Positions 53,189 through 60,945 of a stretch of 64,000 nucleotides of DNA are shown one piece after another. Source of the DNA: Postechiella marina. Its GTDB lineage: Bacteria; Bacteroidota; Bacteroidia; Flavobacteriales; Flavobacteriaceae. Both the position numbers and the translations under genes were made by a program. Location of the stretch: the NCBI RefSeq assembly GCF_039538365.1, contig NZ_BAABCA010000003.1, positions 248,001 to 312,000 of the forward strand, read 5' to 3'. Numbering within the stretch: the stretch's first letter is position 1; the number at the start of each line of letters is the position of its first letter. The notes below the pieces were generated by a model. The model worked only from the letters and a program-made list of their open reading frames with translations, did not search any database and had not been told where the DNA came from.

Positions 53189-54820
53189 CTATAAATCCAT
53201 TGCTTTAATACTCTCTAATCTATTACGCTCAAGAAAAGCATCTATGGTTTCAAAATGCTCTATAACACGTTGGTCTTTAAACTCAAAAACCTTTTTAGAC
53301 AAACCTTGAAGAAAATCGCGATCGTGAGACACCAAAACCAAAGTACCATCAAAATCCAACAAAGCTTCTTTTAAAACATCTTTCGATTTTAAATCTAAAT
53401 GATTTGTTGGCTCATCTAAAATTAACAAGTTTACAGGCTCTAATAAAAGTTTCACCATGGCTAATCTCGTTTTTTCTCCACCAGAAAGCACACTCACTTT
53501 TTTATCTATAGCATCGCCTTTAAACATAAAACGCCCTAAAATGTTTTTTATTTGTTTTCTTACATCACCTTGCGCCACTTCATCTACCGTCTGAAAAATA
53601 GTTAAATCCTCGTCTAACAAAGCGGCTTGGTTTTGGGCAAAATATCCCACCTGCACGTTATGCCCTAACACACATTCGCCCTTTACATCTATTTCGCCTA
53701 AAATGGCTTTTATCATAGTAGACTTTCCCTCTCCGTTTCTGCCAACAAAACACACTTTTTCGCCTCTAGATATAGACATGCTAGCATTTTTAAACACCAC
53801 ATGATCGTCGTAAGATTTAGATACCTCTTTAACCGTTACAGGATAATCGCCAGAACGCTGCGTTTTAGGAAAACGTAGTTTTAAGGCAGACGTATCGACA
53901 TCATCAATTTCTATAATCTCTAATTTTTCTAACATACGCTCGCGCGAATTTACCTGATTGGTTTTAGAAAACGTTCCTTTAAAACGATCTATAAACGCCT
54001 GATTATCGGCTATAAACTTTTTCTGTTCTTCGTAAGCCTTAATTTGATGCGCCCTTCTATCTTCTCTTAATTGCAAATAATGTGAGTAATTAGCTTTGTA
54101 ATCGTAAATTTTACCCATGGTAACCTCTATAGTTCTATTGGTAATATTATCGATAAATGCTTTATCGTGCGAAATAACAACCACCGCATTGGCTTTATTT
54201 AATAAAAAATCTTCTAACCAAATAACCGACTCTATATCTATATGGTTGGTTGGCTCGTCCAATAATATTAAATCTGGTTTTTGTAAAAGAATTTTAACCA
54301 ACTCGATACGCATACGCCAACCACCACTAAACTCTTTAGTTTGCCTAGTAAAATCTTCTTGTTTAAAACCTAATCCTTTTAGTGCTTTTTCTACTTCGGC
54401 ATCGTAATTAACCTCTTCAAGGGCATAATAGGTTTCTCCTAAATCAGATACACGCTCTATTAATTTCATATACGCATCCGATTCGTAATCGGTACGCGTT
54501 TCCAATTGCTTATTTAAATCCTCCATTTCTGCACGCATTTCAAATACGTGGCTAAATGCTTTAGACGCTTCATCAAAAACCGTAGTATCGTCTTCTGTTA
54601 ATAAATGTTGTGGTAAATACGCTATTACCGCTTCTTTTGGGCAACGCACATTACCGCGAGTAGGATTTTGAACCCCTGCAATAATTTTCATCATTGTAGA
54701 TTTTCCTGCACCATTTTTTCCCATTAGTGCAATTTTATCGTTAGCATTAATGGTGAAGGAAACATCACTAAAAAGCGTATGCCCGCTAAATTCTACCGCC
54801 AAATTATCAACTGAGATCAT
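53189..54820 (-). CDS. ABC-F family ATP-binding protein (YbiT/Uup-like)
   Basis: A 543-residue cytosolic protein with two ABC domains and no membrane part. First domain: Walker A GKNGAGKSTMMK, signature FSGGWRMRIE, Walker B LILLDEPTNHID. Second: GRNGEGKSTMIK, LSGGEKTRLAM, LLILDEPTNHLD. The linker between them (about 245-320) is helical and charged. ABC-F proteins act on ribosomes, regulating translation or protecting against stalling or antibiotics; this member looks like a housekeeping form. A TAGTTTTG box lies 20 bases upstream of the ATG. Confidence 0.93.
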   Translation of the reverse strand: MISVDNLAVEFSGHTLFSDVSFTINANDKIALMGKNGAGKSTMMKIIAGVQNPTRGNVRCPKEAVIAYLPQHLLTEDDTTVFDEASKAFSHVFEMRAEMEDLNKQLETRTDYESDAYMKLIERVSDLGETYYALEEVNYDAEVEKALKGLGFKQEDFTRQTKEFSGGWRMRIELVKILLQKPDLILLDEPTNHIDIESVIWLEDFLLNKANAVVVISHDKAFIDNITNRTIEVTMGKIYDYKANYSHYLQLREDRRAHQIKAYEEQKKFIADNQAFIDRFKGTFSKTNQVNSRERMLEKLEIIEIDDVDTSALKLRFPKTQRSGDYPVTVKEVSKSYDDHVVFKNASMSISRGEKVCFVGRNGEGKSTMIKAILGEIDVKGECVLGHNVQVGYFAQNQAALLDEDLTIFQTVDEVAQGDVRKQIKNILGRFMFKGDAIDKKVSVLSGGEKTRLAMVKLLLEPVNLLILDEPTNHLDLKSKDVLKEALLDFDGTLVLVSHDRDFLQGLSKKVFEFKDQRVIEHFETIDAFLERNRLESIKAMDL

Positions 54821-54839
54821 ATTATATATTTAAAAGATG

Positions 54840-54847
54840 CAAAACTA
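54840..54847 (-). promoter_or_regulatory. Putative -7 box for the ABC-F gene
   Basis: Minus strand TAGTTTTG, 20 bases upstream of the start. Confidence 0.45.
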
Positions 54848-55040
54848 ATAAAAGGTTGCGATTACGAAACCTTTTAATTTTAAAAAAAATAACAATAGCA
54901 AAAACCCGATAAGCGACTAAAAATCAAGAACTAACAAAAACAACCATTACCCAAAAGCAATATCTTAAATAAAAGTTAACATGATTTTTGTAATGAGACA
55001 AATTTTAAATCGTCTTAATGCCCAAATAAAAAAATATACT

Positions 55041-55943
55041 ATGAAACTTAAATTATTAATTGCATGTACAACTTTACTAACAATTGCTGTACAAAAAACA
55101 CAAGCACAAATTAACCCTGATGGTTTTTTTAACAAAAAAGGGGAAGCTAACATCTCGCTTTCTTACACTTATGCTACTTACGAAAAATTCTTTTTAGGTT
55201 TAGATCAAGTAGATGCTGTACCAGCCCACAACCAAATTGATCAAAACATATATAATATATATGCTAATTATGGTATTACAGATAAGATTACAGCAATTAT
55301 AAACCTACCATATATAAAAGCTACTGGTGATGGTGCTGCAGATCCTGTAAATGGAACCACAGAACAATCTGACCTACAAGACATAAGTCTATTAGTTAAA
55401 TGGGCTCCTTTTACTACACAGCATGAAAATGGTACAACCACAGGTGTTATTGCCATTGGAGGGTCTTACGCTTTAAACTATGAACCTAACGGAATACTTT
55501 CTATAGGTAATGGCGCCTCTTCTATTGATGCTAAATTAGGTTTACAATACAATAACAACTCTGGCTTTTTTGGGAATGCTTTTGTAGGTTACTCTATAAG
55601 AGGAGAAGCAGACAATAATTTAGGCTTAGGTACTGGTGCTAAATATGATGTTCCAAATAGTCTTAATGCACAAATAAAAATAGGATACGCAGGAAAATCA
55701 TTTTATGCTGATGCTTGGTTTGATGCACAAAAAAGCAATGGTATTTTAGATATAAACTCTGCTAATTTTGCAGGTAACTTTCCAGAAACTAAAGTAGGCT
55801 ACTCTAGAGTAGGTTTAAACCTTTACGCTCCTATTACAAAAACACTAGGTGTAAGCTTAGCTTCTGGCACTGTTGTAAGCGGAAGAAACATAGGAAAAGG
55901 AACTTACTATTCTGGAGGTATTACTATTGGTTTAGGTAAATAA
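55041..55943 (+). CDS. Outer-membrane beta-barrel protein
   Basis: A 300-residue exported protein. I take the ATG at 55041, giving a signal peptide MKLKLLIACTTLL... ending near TQAQ; an in-frame start at 54981 would add 20 residues before it. The mature part is a run of amphipathic beta strands (ANISLSYTYATYEKFF; ITAIINLPYIKATG; GVIAIGGSYALNYEP; SAQ-type aromatic ends), typical of an outer-membrane barrel of the transporter/channel kind. It ends in GGITIGLGK rather than an aromatic residue. Substrate unknown. The gene is monocistronic, with a terminator downstream. Confidence 0.75.
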   Translation: MKLKLLIACTTLLTIAVQKTQAQINPDGFFNKKGEANISLSYTYATYEKFFLGLDQVDAVPAHNQIDQNIYNIYANYGITDKITAIINLPYIKATGDGAADPVNGTTEQSDLQDISLLVKWAPFTTQHENGTTTGVIAIGGSYALNYEPNGILSIGNGASSIDAKLGLQYNNNSGFFGNAFVGYSIRGEADNNLGLGTGAKYDVPNSLNAQIKIGYAGKSFYADAWFDAQKSNGILDINSANFAGNFPETKVGYSRVGLNLYAPITKTLGVSLASGTVVSGRNIGKGTYYSGGITIGLGK

Positions 55944-55970
55944 ATTAAAACGTTTAATTAAATAAAAGCA

Positions 55971-56002
55971 GCTAAGTAAATTGAATTTACTTAGCTTTTT
56001 TT
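55971..56002 (+). terminator. Terminator after the barrel-protein gene
   Basis: GCTAAGTAAA / TTTACTTAGC, 10-bp perfect stem with a 5-base loop, then T7. Lies 28 bases after the stop. Confidence 0.85.
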
Positions 56003-56100
56003 ATTTCAGATTACCCATGGCAGTTAAAGCCTTAAATATCAATACATTTAATTTTACAAAAAGAATACAGCACACTATTTGGTAATCAAATATTTAATCG

Positions 56101-56154
56101 TAAATTTGCAAACTCTTTTTAAAAGAGGAATGTTTAATAAAAAATAAATAAAAC
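56101..56154 (+). promoter_or_regulatory. rplM-rpsI promoter and short leader
   Basis: TAAATTTG at 56101-56108 is an exact -7 box with TTTG at 56078-56081 in the -33 position. The transcript would begin close to a small hairpin CTCTTTT / AAAAGAG (56113-56127), then a U-rich run to the GTG start. L13 leaders have been reported in Bacteroidota; whether this short leader belongs to that class cannot be told by eye. Confidence 0.5.
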
Positions 56155-56610
56155 GTGGACACATTAAGCTACAAAACGATTTCAGCAAACAAAGCTACTG
56201 TAGATAAGCAGTGGGTATTAGTTGATGCTGAAGGTCAATCTTTGGGTCGTTTAGCTTCTAAAGTTGCAAAACTTTTAAGAGGTAAACACAAACCTAGCTT
56301 CACACCACACGTTGATTGTGGAGATAACGTTATTGTTATCAACTCAGAAAAAATCAACTTAACTGGAAACAAATGGACAGATAAATCTTATATCCGTCAC
56401 ACAGGTTACCCAGGTGGTCAAAGAAGTTTAACTGCAACAGAATTGTTTGGAAAAGATCCAGCAAGACTTGTAGAAAAATCAGTAAAAGGAATGCTACCTA
56501 AAAACAAATTAGGTGCAGATTTATTCCGTAACTTAACAGTTGTTGTTGGCACAGCTCATAAACATGAAGCTCAAAAGCCAAAAACAATAAACTTAGAAGA
56601 ATTTAAATAA
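56155..56610 (+). CDS. rplM: 50S ribosomal protein L13
   Basis: Large-subunit protein, 151 residues, with the conserved MDTLSYKTISANKATVDKQW N-terminus typical of Bacteroidota L13, and HTGYPGGQRSLTA in the middle. The start codon is GTG; the preceding codons contain no in-frame ATG. rpsI follows after 1 base, the universal rplM-rpsI pair. Confidence 0.97.
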   Translation: MDTLSYKTISANKATVDKQWVLVDAEGQSLGRLASKVAKLLRGKHKPSFTPHVDCGDNVIVINSEKINLTGNKWTDKSYIRHTGYPGGQRSLTATELFGKDPARLVEKSVKGMLPKNKLGADLFRNLTVVVGTAHKHEAQKPKTINLEEFK

Positions 56611-56611
56611 C

Positions 56612-56998
56612 ATGGAAGTAATTCACAAAATTGGCCGTAGGAAGACGGCTGTTGCTCGTGCTTATGTTTCTGCAGGAAAAGGAAACATTACGATTAATAA
56701 AAAAGACTTAGCTAACTATTTTACTACTGCGACTTTACAGTACAAAGTAAAACAACCATTAGCTTTGACTAACAATGACGACAACTTTGATATTACAGTA
56801 AATGTATATGGAGGTGGTATTACAGGTCAAGCAGAGGCTGTTCGTTTAGCAATATCTCGTGCAATGTGCGAAGTAGATGCAGAGAACAGACTAATATTAA
56901 AACCAGAAGGTTTATTAACCAGAGACCCTAGAATGGTAGAGCGTAAGAAATTCGGTCAGAAGAAAGCGCGTAAAAAATTCCAATTCTCGAAACGTTAA
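56612..56998 (+). CDS. rpsI: 30S ribosomal protein S9
   Basis: 128-residue S9. N-terminal IGRRKTAVARAYVSAGKGNI and the basic C-terminal tail ending KKARKKFQFSKR that contacts P-site tRNA are both present. Co-transcribed with rplM. Confidence 0.97.
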   Translation: MEVIHKIGRRKTAVARAYVSAGKGNITINKKDLANYFTTATLQYKVKQPLALTNNDDNFDITVNVYGGGITGQAEAVRLAISRAMCEVDAENRLILKPEGLLTRDPRMVERKKFGQKKARKKFQFSKR

Positions 56999-57005
56999 TA
57001 TTATC

Positions 57006-57189
57006 CTCAACTCGATTGAGTTTCTATTTACAGTATACTCAATCTTGTTGAAATTTAAACAAAAAAATAAAACAGTTATTGTTGTCCTAGTGTTGAAAAA
57101 CACAGGATTTAGTTTAGCATCTAAATGAAGCCTAAAGCTATAAAGCCAAAGGAACATTGCTAATTCAACAGAACGTAAACTATTACAAA
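57006..57189 (+). promoter_or_regulatory. Structured leader before rpsB
   Basis: The rpsI-rpsB gap folds well. CTCAA/TTGAG (57006-57020) competes with GATTGAGT (57014-57021) pairing to ACTCAATC (57037-57044). Further on TCCT-A-GTGTT / AACACAGGA (57085-57107) closes a GAAA tetraloop with a single bulged A. This has the look of an autoregulated ribosomal-protein leader. No exact TAnnTTTG box was seen in the gap. Confidence 0.45.
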
Positions 57190-57963
57190 ATGGCAGTAGA
57201 AGTAAAAGAATTACTTGAAGCAGGTGTACATTTCGGACACCTTACACGTAAGTGGGACCCTAACATGGCGCCTTACGTATATATGGAGCGTAACGGTATC
57301 CATATAATCAATTTATATAAAACCGCGGCTAAAATTGACGAAGCTGGAGCAGCACTTGCTAAAATTGCAGCATCTGGACGTAAAATTTTATTCGTAGCGA
57401 CTAAAAAGCAAGCAAAAGATATCGTATCAGAAAAAGCTGGAGAAATTAACATGCCTTACATTACAGAAAGATGGCCAGGTGGAATGTTAACTAACTTTGT
57501 TACTATTAGAAAAGCTGTTAAAAAAATGGCTACTATTGATAGAATGAAGAAGGATGGTACTTTTATGACTTTATCTAAAAAAGAACGTTTACAAGTAGAT
57601 CGTTTAAGATCTAAGTTAGAAAAAAACTTAGGTTCTATAACAGACATGACTCGTTTACCAGGTGCTTTATTTGTTGTAGATATTAAGCGTGAGCATATCG
57701 CGATTAAAGAAGCTCAAAAATTAAACATTCCTATTTTTGCAATGGTTGATACAAACTCTGACCCACGTCAAGTTGATTATGTTATCCCTGCAAATGATGA
57801 TGCTTCTAAATCAATCAATAAAATTTTAACGCACGTTACTAGTTCTATTGCTCAAGGTTTAGCAGAACGTAAATCTGAAAAAGAAGCTACTGCAGCAGCT
57901 AAAGCAGCTCCTAAAAAGGAAGCAGCTCCAGCTAAAGCAACAGCTACTGAAGAAGAAGAATAA
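57190..57963 (+). CDS. rpsB: 30S ribosomal protein S2
   Basis: S2 starts at ATG 57190 (MAVEVKELLEAGVHFGHLTR), giving 257 residues; an upstream in-frame start at 57157 would add eleven non-conserved residues. Conserved stretches include RKWDPNMAPYVYMERNGIHI, ERWPGGMLTNF and PGALFVVDIKREHIA. The C-terminus has an Ala/Lys/Glu-rich tail (AAKAAPKKEAAPAKATATEE), common in the phylum. It is followed by tsf after 86 bases. Confidence 0.97.
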   Translation: MAVEVKELLEAGVHFGHLTRKWDPNMAPYVYMERNGIHIINLYKTAAKIDEAGAALAKIAASGRKILFVATKKQAKDIVSEKAGEINMPYITERWPGGMLTNFVTIRKAVKKMATIDRMKKDGTFMTLSKKERLQVDRLRSKLEKNLGSITDMTRLPGALFVVDIKREHIAIKEAQKLNIPIFAMVDTNSDPRQVDYVIPANDDASKSINKILTHVTSSIAQGLAERKSEKEATAAAKAAPKKEAAPAKATATEEEE

Positions 57964-57986
57964 AATAACATTAACACAACATCATT

Positions 57987-58035
57987 AAGTCGTTTAGTTC
58001 TTTTCTTTGTTGAAAATATATTGAACGACTTTTTT
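57987..58035 (+). promoter_or_regulatory. Hairpin with T tract between rpsB and tsf
   Basis: AAGTCGTT (57987-57994) pairs with AACGACTT (58024-58031), enclosing an inner TTTTC/GAAAA stem, followed by TTTT. It can act as a partial terminator lowering tsf relative to rpsB. Confidence 0.55.
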
Positions 58036-58049
58036 AAATTATAATTACT

Positions 58050-59024
58050 ATGAGTACTACAGTAAAAATTACAGCAGCTGAAGTAAATAAATTAAGACAA
58101 GCTACAGGTGCAGGTATGATGGACTGCAAAAAAGCATTAGTTGAAGCAGAAGGAGATTTTGATAAAGCTATTGAAGTTTTACGTAAAAAAGGTCAGAAAG
58201 TTGCAGCAAAAAGAGCAGATCGCGATTCTAGCGAAGGTGCTGCTGTTTCTAAAGTTAATGCAGACAACACAGCTGGTGTTGCTATTGTATTAGGTTGTGA
58301 AACTGATTTTGTAGGTAAAAACGAAAACTTTTTAGCCTTAGCTAACCAATTAGCAGAAATCGCTTTAACTCAAGACTCTAAAGAAGCATTTTTAGCTGCT
58401 GATTTTGGAGGAATGACTGTTGCAGAAAAACTAATTGAGCAAACTGGTGTAGTTGGTGAAAAATTAGAAATTAACGGTTTTGAAAAATTAGAAGCTGCTT
58501 ATGTTGGTACTTATGTACACATTAACAAGATTGCTGCTTTAGTTGGATTATCTGCTGTTGTAGATAACGCTGAAGTTTTAGCTAAAGATGTTGCTATGCA
58601 AATTGCATCAATGGGAGCTACAACATTATCTTACAAAGATTTTGATCCTGCTTATATTGCATCTGAAACTGAAGCTAGAATTGCTGTAATTGAAAAAGAT
58701 AATATTGAATTAGGTCGTTTAGGTAAAACACTTAAAAATGTACCTCAATATATTTCTATGGCACAATTAACTCCTGAAGCATTAGCTCAAGCTGAAGCAG
58801 ATGCTAAAGCACAATTGGCTGCAGAAGGTAAACCAGAAAAAATCTGGGATAAAATTTTACCAGGTAAAATGGAGCGTTTTATTTCTGATAATACTACTTT
58901 AGATCAAGAACAATGTTTATTAGATCAAAAGTTTATTAAAGACGAAAAAATCGATGTTGCTAAATATGTTTCTTCTTACGGAGATGTTGTTTTAACAGGA
59001 TTTAAACGTGTTGCATTAGGATAA
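58050..59024 (+). CDS. tsf: Translation elongation factor Ts
   Basis: EF-Ts exchanges nucleotide on EF-Tu. 324 residues, with the UBA-like N-terminus (VNKLRQATGAGMMDCKKALV) and the exchange-domain phrase ETDFVGKNENF. It is longer than the E. coli protein (~283) through an insert in the second half (roughly 190-250, LTPEALAQAEADAKAQLAAE), usual in Bacteroidota. Located after rpsB, the classic order. Confidence 0.97.
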   Translation: MSTTVKITAAEVNKLRQATGAGMMDCKKALVEAEGDFDKAIEVLRKKGQKVAAKRADRDSSEGAAVSKVNADNTAGVAIVLGCETDFVGKNENFLALANQLAEIALTQDSKEAFLAADFGGMTVAEKLIEQTGVVGEKLEINGFEKLEAAYVGTYVHINKIAALVGLSAVVDNAEVLAKDVAMQIASMGATTLSYKDFDPAYIASETEARIAVIEKDNIELGRLGKTLKNVPQYISMAQLTPEALAQAEADAKAQLAAEGKPEKIWDKILPGKMERFISDNTTLDQEQCLLDQKFIKDEKIDVAKYVSSYGDVVLTGFKRVALG

Positions 59025-59039
59025 TTTCTTAAAAAACAC

Positions 59040-59057
59040 TTTTCGCTTTCGCGAAAA
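59040..59057. repeat. Palindrome TTTTCGC-TTTC-GCGAAAA
   Basis: Perfect 7-bp stem with TTTC loop, 15 bases after the tsf stop. Nearly identical to the element at 18384-18401. Confidence 0.6.
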
Positions 59058-59067
59058 TTATAATATT

Positions 59068-59103
59068 AAACCACTATTCTTATTTTGAATAGTGGTTTTT
59101 TTT
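59068..59103 (+). terminator. Terminator of rpsB-tsf
   Basis: AAACCACTATTC / GAATAGTGGTTT, a 12-bp perfect stem with a 7-base loop, then T5 or more. Confidence 0.9.
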
Positions 59104-59182
59104 ATGCCAGTAGCTAAAGATTACCCATAATCCTCTTTTTATTTAAAGTATGATTAATAACTACACAATGCACAAAATACCT

Positions 59183-59347
59183 TTAAAAACAAACGTATCC
59201 CCATAGAGGAAATACACTAATAACTGTCACCAATAAAGTCATACTATAATTTTTTTTAAGAAAAATAAAGAGACTTATTATTAACAAAATAAATACTGAA
59301 AAAATACCCAAGACTATATTAAAAGCTTTTTTAAGATAAGCATCCAT
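59183..59347 (-). CDS. Small membrane protein, unknown
   Basis: A 54-residue open frame starting at ATG 59347: a short charged head (MDAYLKKAF), one hydrophobic helix (NIVLGIFSVFILLIISLFIF), a KKNY turn and a second hydrophobic stretch (TLLVTVISVFPLWGY). The two-helix layout with a lysine turn looks like a real small inner-membrane protein rather than chance, but no promoter box or homologue can be shown. It lies alone on the minus strand in the 520-base gap between tsf and pyrH. The rest of that gap is AT-rich with nothing recognisable apart from the tsf terminator and the pyrH promoter. Confidence 0.4.
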   Translation of the reverse strand: MDAYLKKAFNIVLGIFSVFILLIISLFIFLKKNYSMTLLVTVISVFPLWGYVCF

Positions 59348-59513
59348 ACAAATTCGATTTACAGTATTTTAAACAAAGAAACTTAAACACATAATATTTC
59401 TTTTAGGTAATTATTCTTTTTTCGTACAACAAATAATTAAAACATAAAAAAATACGAATTATAAACTTTTTTATTTCCTATTTTAAAATAGTTTTCAGAA
59501 TTAAGATTATCAT

Positions 59514-59521
59514 TATATTTG
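59514..59521 (+). promoter_or_regulatory. Putative -7 box for pyrH-frr
   Basis: TATATTTG, an exact TAnnTTTG match, 23 bases upstream of the pyrH ATG. Confidence 0.55.
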
Positions 59522-59544
59522 CACAACTTCAGTAACAAAAACCT

Positions 59545-60252
59545 ATGAAATACAAAAGAATACTCCTAAAACTATCTGGTGAAGCCTTAATGGGAGATCG
59601 CCAATACGGTATAGACCCAGAACGTTTAGCCGAATATGCTCAAGATATTAAAACCATTACAGATAAAGGCGTACAAGTAGCCATAGTTATTGGTGGCGGA
59701 AACATTTTTAGAGGTGTTGCTGGGGCTAGCAAAGGTATGGATCGAGTGCAAGGCGACCACATGGGAATGCTTGCTACCGTTATTAACGGTCTAGCTTTAC
59801 AAGGCGCTTTAGAAGATGCCGAAATACCAACTAGATTACAAACCGCTATAAAAATTAATGAAGTTGCAGAACCTTTTATTAGAAGAAAAGCTATGAGACA
59901 CCTTGAAAAAGGTCGTGTCGTTATATTTGGTGGAGGAACAGGAAATCCTTATTTTACTACGGATTCTGCTGCTGTATTAAGAGCTATTGAAGTAGAAGCA
60001 GACGTAATTCTTAAAGGAACTCGTGTAGATGGAATATACACTGCCGATCCAGAAAAAGATGCAACTGCTATTAAGTTTGATAATATTTCGTTTGACGATG
60101 TGTTGCGTAAAGGCTTAAAAGTTATGGATACAACAGCTTTTACTTTAAGTCAGGAAAACAAACTACCTATTATTGTGTTTGATATGAACAAAAAAGGAAA
60201 CCTACTTAAAGTAGTTGCTGGAGAATGTATTGGCACAGAAGTTAACATTTAA
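59545..60252 (+). CDS. pyrH: UMP kinase
   Basis: Phosphorylates UMP to UDP in pyrimidine synthesis; hexameric amino-acid-kinase fold. 235 residues. Motifs: ILLKLSGEALMG at the N-terminus, AIVIGGGNIFRG phosphate loop, MGMLATVINGLALQGALE, GGGTGNPYFTTDSAAVLRA and LKGTRVDGIYTADPEKD. It is followed after 48 bases by frr, the common bacterial order. Confidence 0.98.
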   Translation: MKYKRILLKLSGEALMGDRQYGIDPERLAEYAQDIKTITDKGVQVAIVIGGGNIFRGVAGASKGMDRVQGDHMGMLATVINGLALQGALEDAEIPTRLQTAIKINEVAEPFIRRKAMRHLEKGRVVIFGGGTGNPYFTTDSAAVLRAIEVEADVILKGTRVDGIYTADPEKDATAIKFDNISFDDVLRKGLKVMDTTAFTLSQENKLPIIVFDMNKKGNLLKVVAGECIGTEVNI

Positions 60253-60300
60253 AAATTTGGTGCAATTTTTGAATATTAATACTTATTAAAACTTTAAACA

Positions 60301-60858
60301 ATGAACGAGGAAATAAAATTTATACTAGATTCTACTAAAGAAGCAATGGATAATGCACAAAAGCATTTAGAAAAGCAACTACTAAACATTAGAGCAGGAA
60401 AAGCAAGTCCTGCAATGCTTGGTAGTGTCATGGTAGATTACTATGGGTCTCAAACCCCACTAGCTCAAGTTGCAAATGTAAATACACCAGATGGCAGAAC
60501 CATTACTGTACAACCTTGGGAAAAAAACATGCTTCAAGAAGTAGAACGAGGTATTATGCTTGCCAACTTAGGTTTTAACCCTATGAATAATGGAGAAACC
60601 ATAATTATAAACGTACCAGCACTTACAGAAGAGCGCAGACGCGACTTAGCTAAACAAGCTAAAGCAGAAGCAGAACATGCTAAAGTTGGTGTAAGAAGCG
60701 CTCGTAAAGAGGCTAATAACGACATTAAAAAGTTAGATGATGTATCTGAAGATCTTAAAAAAAATGCAGAGATTGATGTACAACAAATGACAGATACTTA
60801 CGTTAAAAATATTGATGATACTTTTTCTGCTAAAGAAAAAGAAATTATGACGGTATAA
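60301..60858 (+). CDS. frr: Ribosome recycling factor
   Basis: Releases ribosomes after termination with EF-G. 185 residues, with the conserved NIRAGKASPAMLGSVMVDYY segment, TITVQPWEKNM and LTEERRRDLAKQAKAEAEHA. Co-transcribed with pyrH; a hairpin terminator follows. Confidence 0.98.
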   Translation: MNEEIKFILDSTKEAMDNAQKHLEKQLLNIRAGKASPAMLGSVMVDYYGSQTPLAQVANVNTPDGRTITVQPWEKNMLQEVERGIMLANLGFNPMNNGETIIINVPALTEERRRDLAKQAKAEAEHAKVGVRSARKEANNDIKKLDDVSEDLKKNAEIDVQQMTDTYVKNIDDTFSAKEKEIMTV

Positions 60859-60885
60859 TTATTGTTACACAACTAAATAAATACT

Positions 60886-60914
60886 AAAAGCGACTATTAT
60901 GTCGCTTTTCTTTT
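60886..60914 (+). terminator. Terminator of pyrH-frr
   Basis: AAAAGCGAC / GTCGCTTTT, 9-bp perfect stem with a 6-base loop, then CTTTT, 27 bases after the frr stop. Confidence 0.85.
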
Positions 60915-60945
60915 ATTAAACTAAAACCTGTTTTACACGCTACTG

